43,414 bases of DNA from Calidithermus roseus. Lineage in GTDB: Bacteria > Deinococcota > Deinococci > Deinococcales > Thermaceae. Under the pieces are notes generated by a model. The model was not told where the DNA came from. It did no database searches and saw nothing but the letters and a program-made list of their open reading frames with translations. Below, piece by piece: positions 36,403-43,414 of the stretch (the stretch's first letter is position 1; every line of letters begins with the position of its first letter). The stretch is from NCBI RefSeq assembly GCF_003574095.1, contig NZ_QWLA01000024.1:1-43414 (forward strand). The letters are read 5' to 3'. Made by a program: the position numbers and the translations under genes.

Positions 36403-37251
36403 GCGGGGGCGCTGGATGAGCTGCTCAAACAGCTTGGCTGCACCGGGCTCGAGGGTCTGTCCCAGCCACTTCACCAGCCCCTGGCGCAACTCCTCGGGAT
36501 CGTCCTCGGGGAGGGTCCGGCGCAGGCGCTCGAGCGCTCCCGCCGCTCCCCGCCCCATGTATTCGCGCAGCACCTGCTCCACCGACTCCCACATGCGGTT
36601 GCTCTGCTGGCGGCGAAGTTCTTCCTCTTCGCGCTGTAAGACCTCGAAGAGGTCCGGTGGGGCCTTGTTCGGGGACTGCAACAAGTGGACCCGGCCCTCG
36701 CGCAGCTCGCGCGGCAACTCGGGGGAGAACACTGGCTGCCCGCGGTAGAAGTACCAGGCCCTCCCGGCACTGCCGTCCTCCACGACCAGCACCCCGGTGA
36801 AGTGCTCCTGGCGCAACGAGTCCAGCAGGGTCTCCAGTTGCAGCGAGCGCGGGATGGCGGCCAGAAAGCGCGGGGAGCCCTGGGTCAGGGCCAGCAGGCA
36901 GGGAACGTCCTCCAGGCGCAGCTTGTACAGCGAGAGCCCGCCTTTGGAGAGTTCGGCGATGAGGTGGCGGTAGGCGGTGGTGCCCGCTTCGTAGCCTTGC
37001 AGGTCCTGTCGCCAGGCCTCGAGCAGGCGTCCTTTGTAAAACACCAGCAGGCCGTGACCTCTGGGCAGCTTGGCCAGGGCAAAGCCGGTGAACTGCGACT
37101 CCCTGAGCCGCTGGACGAACTCCGGGGTCAGCAACTCGCCGGGAACCCATTCGGTGAGAGGGTCGTTTTGTGGAAGAAAACCAAATAGATAAGCCAGCAG
37201 GGCAGGGCTGACGGTGTCGAGAAGTCCGCGTGAAGCCGTTTCCATCAACAT
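36400..37251 (-). CDS. Protein with duplicated DUF4388/PATAN-like segments
   Basis: The 283-residue cytoplasmic protein has two similar segments: QFTGFALAKLPRGHGLLVFY followed by KGRLLEAW (about 54-81), and HFTGVLVVEDGSAGRAWYFY followed by RGQPVFSPE (about 153-181). This FTG...(L/W)xFYxG pattern resembles the strand-hairpin of DUF4388/PATAN modules. The C-terminus is a charged coiled coil (EVLQREEEELRRQQSN) and helical tail. No family is assigned with certainty. The start may be ATG 37251 or ATG 37245. TGCTACACT at 37334-37342 (minus) is a likely promoter, giving a leader of about 80 nt. Confidence 0.75.
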   Translation of the reverse strand: MLMETASRGLLDTVSPALLAYLFGFLPQNDPLTEWVPGELLTPEFVQRLRESQFTGFALAKLPRGHGLLVFYKGRLLEAWRQDLQGYEAGTTAYRHLIAELSKGGLSLYKLRLEDVPCLLALTQGSPRFLAAIPRSLQLETLLDSLRQEHFTGVLVVEDGSAGRAWYFYRGQPVFSPELPRELREGRVHLLQSPNKAPPDLFEVLQREEEELRRQQSNRMWESVEQVLREYMGRGAAGALERLRRTLPEDDPEELRQGLVKWLGQTLEPGAAKLFEQLIQRPR

Positions 37252-37333
37252 CTACCCCCGAGAAGTCTGCACTGCACAACAGCCATCGCTCCATCCGGCG
37301 AGGCGATCACTGCGAGCCTGAAAGCTAGGCCAC

Positions 37334-37342
37334 AGTGTAGCA
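37334..37342 (-). promoter_or_regulatory. Extended -10 promoter of the PATAN-like gene
   Basis: TGCTACACT on the minus strand gives an extended -10 (TACACT 37334-37339) about 83 nt before the ATG at 37251. A good -35 is not evident. Confidence 0.45.
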
Positions 37343-37364
37343 TGGCCCCGACGCGGCTTTTGGG

Positions 37365-37370
37365 TATGAT
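37365..37370 (+). promoter_or_regulatory. -10 box of the thrB promoter (leaderless)
   Basis: TATGAT lies 7 nt before the GTG at 37378, with no ribosome-binding site. Confidence 0.65.
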
Positions 37371-37377
37371 TACGGGC

Positions 37378-38250
37378 GTGTTTGAGGTCCTGGTTCCGGC
37401 GACCCTGGCCAACCTGGGTTCGGGCTTCGATGCTTTAGGGGTGGCCGTGGACACCTACCTCGAGGTCCGCGCCCAGCCGGCGGAGTGCGATCGCTTCGTC
37501 TACACGGGGGAGGGGCAGGTGCCCCCCACCCCCGACAACCTCGTCCACCAGGGCTACCGTGCAGCCTGGGCCGAGCTGGGCCAGGTCGCTCCGCCGGTCG
37601 CCTTGTGGGCCAACAACCCCATTCCACTGGCGCGGGGCATGGGCAGCAGCTCGGCGGCCCTGGTCGCGGGTGCCGCCATCGCCGACTGCATGAGCGGGGG
37701 GAAGCTGGGCAGGGACGGGGTTTTTGCCGTCACCGCCCACATCGAGGGCCACCCCGACAACGTGGCCCCGGCCATCTACGGCGGCTTCGTGGCGGCCCTG
37801 GCCGACCCCCCCATCGCCATCCCCCTACCCGTGCCCGAGGTGCGCTTCGTGCTGGCGATCCCGACTTACGAGGTGCCTACCCCGCTGGCGCGGGCCGCGC
37901 TGCCCCGGCATTATTCCTTGCAGGATGCGGTCTTCAACCTCGCCCGCAGCGCGCTGTGGCCGGCTGCACTGGCCAGTGGGAGGCTCGAGGTGCTGCGCGA
38001 AGCGGCTAAAGACCGCCTGCACCAGCCCTACCGCGCCCACCTGATGCCGGGCCTGGAGGCGGCGCTCGAGGCGGCCTATACCGCCGGAGCCCTGGCGGCC
38101 TTCGTGGGAGGCGCGGGACCGACGGTGGCGGCAGTCGTCCGGCCTGGGACGGAGGTCCCGGTGCGGCAAGCCCTGGCGGAGTACGCCGGTCGGGGCGGTC
38201 GAACCCTTATTCTAGGGCCGGGAGCAGGGTATACGTGGAAGGAGATCTGA
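37378..38250 (+). CDS. thrB: Homoserine kinase
   Basis: The 290-residue GHMP kinase phosphorylates homoserine for threonine synthesis. Motifs: VPATLANLGSGFDALGVAVD at the N-terminus, ATP-binding PLARGMGSSSAALVAGA (about 87-103), GHPDNVAPAIYGGF and a C-terminal GAFVGGAGPTVAAVV-type GHMP motif. The GTG at 37378 was chosen because TATGAT is 7 nt upstream; a start at 37342 would precede that box. The end overlaps a DUF4388 gene by 16 bp. No other threonine gene is nearby. Confidence 0.93.
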   Translation: MFEVLVPATLANLGSGFDALGVAVDTYLEVRAQPAECDRFVYTGEGQVPPTPDNLVHQGYRAAWAELGQVAPPVALWANNPIPLARGMGSSSAALVAGAAIADCMSGGKLGRDGVFAVTAHIEGHPDNVAPAIYGGFVAALADPPIAIPLPVPEVRFVLAIPTYEVPTPLARAALPRHYSLQDAVFNLARSALWPAALASGRLEVLREAAKDRLHQPYRAHLMPGLEAALEAAYTAGALAAFVGGAGPTVAAVVRPGTEVPVRQALAEYAGRGGRTLILGPGAGYTWKEI

Positions 38251-38999
38251 GCACCATCCCCATCGCCGACGTCATGGAGTTGCTCCATGACGGGCGCCGT
38301 ACCGGACGCCTGGAGCTCAAAGTGGGCGAATTGCCGCTGACCCTGCGCTTCGTGGGGGGGGAAGTGGTGGGCGGGGGAATCTGGGACTGGGAGGGCCTCG
38401 AGGCCATCAGCACCTTTCCCCTCTATGCCCACGAGGGCCATTTTGAGTTCGTCAACGAACTCCAGACGGGCGCGCCCTTGATGGGTTTCAAGACCCTCAT
38501 GGGCGAGTGGGCCCGCCTCAACGACGAGTGGAGCCGCTTTCACCGCCTGCTCGACTCACCCAGCCGGGTGGTGGAGAGCCCGCGCCCGGTCGAGCCCTTC
38601 ACGGTTCTGGTCGGTGGAAAGAGCGTCAGGGCGGCGGCCAAGGCCTGGGGAGTGCCCTTGATCGTGGCCGCCGAGCGGGCCTGGCGCGGCCTGCACGAGG
38701 GGGACCTGGTGCCGCTGCGCAAGTACGCCTGGTTTGCCCTGCGCATCCGACATCCCTCCGCCCGCCGCACCCAGGCTGGCAGCCTCACCCGCCTCGAGGA
38801 CAGGATCACCGTGGCCCTCGACGGTACCCGCAACGTGGGCGAGATCATCCAAAGCGGGGGCCTCGAGCTCAGCGCGGTGCGCCGCTACCTGATCACAGCG
38901 CTGCTCTCGGGCGAGATTCAGCCCCCTGGCCGGGGCTGGCTGCTGCGCGACCTGCTGTGGGAGCTGGAAGCGGAAAGCCGGATTACCTCGCCCGCTTGA
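38235..38999 (+). CDS. DUF4388 domain protein
   Basis: The 254-residue protein starts directly with the DUF4388/PATAN pattern: EGDLSTIPIADVMELLHDGR, TGRLELKVGE, LTLRFVGGEVVGGGIWDWEG, then FEFVNELQTG. A central basic region and a winged-helix-like C-terminus (LDGTRNVGEIIQSGG, AVRRYLITALLSGEI) follow. The GTG at 38235 lies 16 bp inside the end of thrB, so it is probably translated by coupling. The function is likely signalling; the pairing with a biosynthetic kinase looks incidental. A hairpin follows the stop. Confidence 0.85.
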   Translation: MEGDLSTIPIADVMELLHDGRRTGRLELKVGELPLTLRFVGGEVVGGGIWDWEGLEAISTFPLYAHEGHFEFVNELQTGAPLMGFKTLMGEWARLNDEWSRFHRLLDSPSRVVESPRPVEPFTVLVGGKSVRAAAKAWGVPLIVAAERAWRGLHEGDLVPLRKYAWFALRIRHPSARRTQAGSLTRLEDRITVALDGTRNVGEIIQSGGLELSAVRRYLITALLSGEIQPPGRGWLLRDLLWELEAESRITSPA

Positions 39000-39014
39000 A
39001 CGCCAAGACGAAGA

Positions 39015-39039
39015 GCCCTCGAGCGCTGGGCTCGAGGGC
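39015..39039. terminator. Bidirectional hairpin between the DUF4388 gene and bTHX
   Basis: GCCCTCGAGC (39015-39024) and GCTCGAGGGC (39030-39039) form a perfect 10-bp stem with a 5-nt loop, between convergent genes. The tail is weakly T-rich only on the minus strand (TCTTCGTCTT). Confidence 0.55.
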
Positions 39040-39066
39040 AGAGGTATAGGCCTCGGGGATTGGGGA

Positions 39067-39150
39067 TTATTTCTTGGAGCGGGGACGGTACTTGCCAAAG
39101 GTACCGCGCCAGATTTTGCCCCTACGGGTACGACGATCGCCCTTGCCCAT
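39067..39150 (-). CDS. 30S ribosomal protein bTHX
   Basis: The 27-residue, very basic protein has segments [14 protein letters not shown] and [12 protein letters not shown], matching Thermus Thx almost residue for residue. It sits in a cavity at the top of the 30S head and helps stabilise it at high temperature. The gene is small and easily missed. The ATG at 39150 follows AAGGAGTACACC, 11 bp after the rpsT stop, so the two form an operon. Confidence 0.95.
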   Translation of the reverse strand: MGKGDRRTRRGKIWRGTFGKYRPRSKK

Positions 39151-39161
39151 GGTGTACTCCT

Positions 39162-39455
39162 TCAAGCCTTAGCGGCGGCCAGCAGCTTGTTGACGCCGGC
39201 CATCAGGCGAGACTTCTTGCGTGCGGCGGCCCGCTTATGCAGGGTAGAGCCCTTGGCAGCCTTATCGATGAGGCTTTCGGCGTAGCGCATGGTCTCGATG
39301 GCCTCTTCAGCGTTGCCAGCCTGGGCCAGGGCCAGGGCCTTCTTGGTCACGGTCTTGATGGTGGCCTTCTTGGAGCGGTTGAGGGCACGCCGCTTGAGGG
39401 ACTGGCGGTGCCGCTTCATCGCGGAAGGGTTGCGGGTGCTTTTCTTCTGTGCCAT
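39162..39455 (-). CDS. rpsT: 30S ribosomal protein S20 (bS20)
   Basis: The 97-residue, Lys/Arg/Ala-rich protein forms the three-helix bS20 bundle: [54 protein letters not shown]. It binds 16S rRNA early in 30S assembly. The ATG follows AGGAGAAAC. Its leader of about 60 nt and extended -10 promoter are given below. bTHX follows in the same operon. Confidence 0.97.
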   Translation of the reverse strand: MAQKKSTRNPSAMKRHRQSLKRRALNRSKKATIKTVTKKALALAQAGNAEEAIETMRYAESLIDKAAKGSTLHKRAAARKKSRLMAGVNKLLAAAKA

Positions 39456-39519
39456 GTTTCTCCTGAATCAAGACTGCCCGGCCACGCTGAACATATGCGC
39501 TCCAGGCAAACCGTTCACA

Positions 39520-39549
39520 AGTCTAGCACATGGATGGGGGTTTTACCAA
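39520..39549 (-). promoter_or_regulatory. Promoter of rpsT-bTHX
   Basis: TTGGTA (39544-39549), an 18-bp spacer and TAGACT (39520-39525) with a TGC extension, all on the minus strand. The predicted leader before rpsT is about 60 nt. Confidence 0.65.
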
Positions 39550-39593
39550 TCAGGGCGAGGCTGCGCATACCCCATGCGATGCGTGTGGGATGA

Positions 39594-41354
<1,761 letters not shown>

Positions 41355-41444
41355 GGGCGATTCACGAACCGTTCCCCAATACCCCTTTTCGCCGATGACT
41401 AAGCGCCTTCCGCTTGATCTTCCCTCATCTGGGGTACTTAATCG

Positions 41445-42017
41445 CTACCCCTGCTCGAGGGGTCGCAGCGGGGTTTCATGCCCCGTGGCGTAGATCGCCC
41501 CATCCTCGGCCTCCAGCCGCAGCCTCGGCAAGGGGAAGCGCGGCGGACCGTATACGGCTCGCCCCGCCTGCAAGGGCTCGAAAGCGCCGAAGTGGCAGGG
41601 GCAGCCCAGGAAGGGGTGGTCGGTGCGGAAGTTGTAGGCGATGGCGCCCAGCTCAGGGTTGTCCACGAAGTTGACCGTGCAGCCCTGGTGCGTGCAGATG
41701 CGCGAGAGGGCCAGGAAGTAAGCGCCCTCCAGCTCGAGGCCCCCTACCGCCGGCTGGGGCAGCCGGAAGGCCACCGCCCGTAGCCTGCGTTCTGCCGAGC
41801 CGATCCGGACGGGATATTCGAAGTACTTGAAGGCCCAGGGTCGCCTTAGCTCGCTCGCCTCCGCCACGTGCACCCTGGGCCCGTCCTTCCACACCGGCTC
41901 CGAAACCCCGCTTTTGAAGAACTGGATGTAGACGGTGCGCCAGCCCAGCCAGCCGAAAAACCCGGCAGCGATGGCGCTGGGGATAATCCAGATGAGGTCG
42001 CGTCGCTCGAGCTTCAT
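41445..42017 (-). CDS. Rieske [2Fe-2S] protein (cytochrome bc-type)
   Basis: The 190-residue protein has one N-terminal membrane anchor (DLIWIIPSAIAAGFFGWLGW) and a Rieske domain with CTHQGC (C108, H110, C113) and CPCHFG (C139, C141, H142), binding a [2Fe-2S] cluster by two Cys and two His. Such proteins transfer electrons from quinol to cytochrome c1 in bc complexes. The ATG at 42017 is preferred; GTG at 42026 is possible. It lies 17 bp after the CcmI-cytochrome gene, so it belongs to the cytochrome maturation operon; no cytochrome b gene is in view. Confidence 0.92.
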   Translation of the reverse strand: MKLERRDLIWIIPSAIAAGFFGWLGWRTVYIQFFKSGVSEPVWKDGPRVHVAEASELRRPWAFKYFEYPVRIGSAERRLRAVAFRLPQPAVGGLELEGAYFLALSRICTHQGCTVNFVDNPELGAIAYNFRTDHPFLGCPCHFGAFEPLQAGRAVYGPPRFPLPRLRLEAEDGAIYATGHETPLRPLEQG

Positions 42018-42034
42018 CCCCGTCACCCTGTACC

Positions 42035-43021
42035 CTATAACGTTTTCAGGTAATCTAGCAGTGCCTCGAGTTCTTCTGCCCTCAGCGGAACAGCAGGCAT
42101 GCTGCCGCGCCCTTTGGTGACCACTTCGGTCACGGCCTGGGGGACTTTGCTGATGGGGTTGCCTCTGAGTGCGGGGCCGCTTTCGCCCTGGGCCTGGGCC
42201 CCGTGGCAGGCCGCGCATTTTTGCAGGTAGACCCTCTGGCCCGACGAACGGGCCTGTAGCTGCTGCCTGGCCGTCTGGATCAGGTTGTCCACCTGGGGCG
42301 ACGAGCCCCCGGCGGCCTTGTAGCGCTCCCAGGCGTCGATGGCGTCCTGGGAACGACCTGCTTGGAAATAGATGTTGCCCAGGAAGAGCCAGCCCTCTGG
42401 TTCGGAGGGGTCGGCACGGGTGGCGAGTTCGAGCAGCGGCAGGGCCTGTTCGCCGCGCCCGGCAAAGAAGAGCAGGATGCCCAGGCGGCGCAGGGCCAGC
42501 ACATTTTTGGGCTCGAGCTTGACGACCTGCAGGTAACCCTGGCTGGCCCGCTCGAAGTCCTGCACGTCCCAGGCCTGGTTGGCGTAGGCCAGCCAGTCCT
42601 CGGGGCGGTTGTTCTGGCGGGCTTTGGACTCCAACTCGCGCAGCCGAGCGGCCTCGGCCCGGCTGGTGATGATGGTCTCACCCGGCAGGCGGGGCACGGT
42701 GAAGCGCCAAAGCCCCACCCCCACCACTAGCAGGCTCACCGTCACCAGCGCCAGCGTGGCCGGGGAGAGCGTGCGTGGGGCGGGAGCCTGCTGGCCCAGA
42801 TCGGCCAGTTCACGCTCGAGCCGTACCGCCTGCGCCAGCAGCCGCTTGCGCTCTTCTCCTTCAGCCTCGCGGGCCTGGTTCTTCAGTAGCTCGACTTCGG
42901 CGCGCAACTCCTGGGGGCGCGGGCTCTGGGGGAAGGGCTGGGAGGGTTTGAGCAGGGGCCGCAGGATGTAGGCCAGGGCGGCCAGCGTGAGCAGGGCGGT
43001 GAAGAGGTAGGCAAATATCAT
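42035..43021 (-). CDS. CcmI-like TPR protein fused to a C-terminal cytochrome c domain
   Basis: The 328-residue protein has TM1 at 1-22, a cytoplasmic coiled coil (about 38-78), TM2 (about 88-107), TPR repeats (about 135-250) and a cytochrome c domain with CAACH (C269, C272, H273) and probable axial Met308 (GRGSMPAVPL). The first three elements match CcmI/CycH, which presents apocytochromes for heme ligation. The fused c-type domain is unusual. The ATG at 43021 overlaps the CcmH stop (ATGA). The heme domain should be on the positive side of the membrane if TM topology follows CcmI. Confidence 0.88.
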   Translation of the reverse strand: MIFAYLFTALLTLAALAYILRPLLKPSQPFPQSPRPQELRAEVELLKNQAREAEGEERKRLLAQAVRLERELADLGQQAPAPRTLSPATLALVTVSLLVVGVGLWRFTVPRLPGETIITSRAEAARLRELESKARQNNRPEDWLAYANQAWDVQDFERASQGYLQVVKLEPKNVLALRRLGILLFFAGRGEQALPLLELATRADPSEPEGWLFLGNIYFQAGRSQDAIDAWERYKAAGGSSPQVDNLIQTARQQLQARSSGQRVYLQKCAACHGAQAQGESGPALRGNPISKVPQAVTEVVTKGRGSMPAVPLRAEELEALLDYLKTL

Positions 43022-43414
43022 GGCGTTGGGTGTTGGGTGTCGGGCGGCAGGAGCTCGGCCTCGAGGCGGGCGATCTCTTCCTCGGAGACGTCGCGCTGCG
43101 CGGCCCTGGCGCGGGTGGCGGCCAGATAGCGCCACAGGCCATAGGCCAGCAGGGCCAGCCCGATGAGTGGGGAGAGCCAGACCCACAGGGTAAGGCCCTG
43201 CTTGGGGGGCTCGTAGAGGATCCAGGGGCCGTAGCGCTCGACGAAGAACTGGCGAATCTCGGCCTCGCTCTTGCCCTGGGCCAGTTGCTCGGCGATCAGG
43301 CGGCGCATCTCCTGCGCTACCCCGGAGTTGGACTCACTCGCCGACTCCCCCTGACACACCGGGCAGCGCAGCCCCTTGGCGATGCGGAAGACCTCGGGGG
43401 AGAGGTCGGGGGGC
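43018..43414 (-). CDS. CcmH-like cytochrome c maturation protein (5' end outside window)
   Basis: The visible 131 residues hold the redox motif LRCPVCQGESASESNSGVA (C-P-V-C), a helical segment MRRLIAEQLAQGKSEAEI, RQFFVERYGPWILYEPP and a membrane anchor (LTLWVWLSPLIGLALLAYGLW). This is the CcmH/CycL fold that reduces apocytochrome cysteines for heme attachment. The first residues and start lie beyond 43414. The tail PPDTQHPTP is encoded by sequence resembling repeat family 2. It is coupled to the CcmI-like gene by a 4-bp overlap. Confidence 0.92.
   Translation of the reverse strand, partial: PPDLSPEVFRIAKGLRCPVCQGESASESNSGVAQEMRRLIAEQLAQGKSEAEIRQFFVERYGPWILYEPPKQGLTLWVWLSPLIGLALLAYGLWRYLAATRARAAQRDVSEEEIARLEAELLPPDTQHPTP

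Noticed and set aside
39015-39039. Attachment site or recombination site at the CTCGAG-containing stem
   Set aside because: No integrase, tRNA or direct repeat nearby; a hairpin between convergent genes explains it.

Overview
The window is high-GC DNA in which nearly every base belongs to a tightly packed gene. The full nine-gene V/A-type ATPase operon (G-I-c-E-C-F-A-B-D), the tiny ribosomal protein bTHX, small proteins resembling families known from Thermus and Deinococcus, and many leaderless-type promoters (a TANNNT box 6-9 nt before the start codon) point to Thermaceae, most likely Meiothermus or a close relative. From memory, the block methyltransferase / DUF3248-like / DUF3809-like / UPF0173 beside the V-ATPase operon is conserved in Thermus thermophilus. 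This was not checked.

Layout. 1-8863 (minus): a Pil-Chp type chemosensory operon, transcribed as response regulator, CheW, two membrane chemoreceptors, a hybrid CheA with two Hpt domains, a degenerate receiver fused to a DUF4388/PATAN-like domain, and a receiver with a Pro/Ala tail that runs off the window. It probably controls type IV pili. 8864-9267 is non-coding and AT-richer. 9268-13904 (minus): dynamin-like GTPase, acyl-CoA synthetase, Ser/Thr kinase. 13976-16700 (minus): UPF0173 hydrolase, two small lineage proteins, 23S rRNA m5C methyltransferase. 16965-25647 (plus): V-ATPase operon with a strong promoter, three intercistronic inverted repeats, a possible internal promoter before subunit A, and an intrinsic terminator. 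25792-28279: small outer-surface-like protein, two hypothetical proteins, secreted C39-like peptidase with TPRs. 28393-32556: galE and guaB (divergent), a secreted hypothetical and an HExxH protein. 32565-36387: thiN and an ABC ATPase, divergent from the NAD(P)HX repair enzyme, then a polytopic membrane protein. 36400-38999: a protein with duplicated PATAN-like segments, homoserine kinase, and a DUF4388 protein overlapping it. 39067-41354: rpsT-bTHX, a secreted hypothetical, tyrS. 41445-43414 (minus): cytochrome c maturation (CcmH, a CcmI-like TPR protein fused to cytochrome c) and a Rieske protein.

No mobile element, CRISPR array, tRNA or rRNA was seen. The most unusual signals are below gene level: intercistronic hairpins in the ATPase and chemosensory operons, two families of short dispersed repeats that sit in intergenic gaps and create odd C-terminal tails on TyrRS and CcmH, an 81-bp near-identical segment at the 3' ends of the two receptor genes, a strong excess of the palindrome CTCGAG, and closely apposed divergent leaderless promoters.
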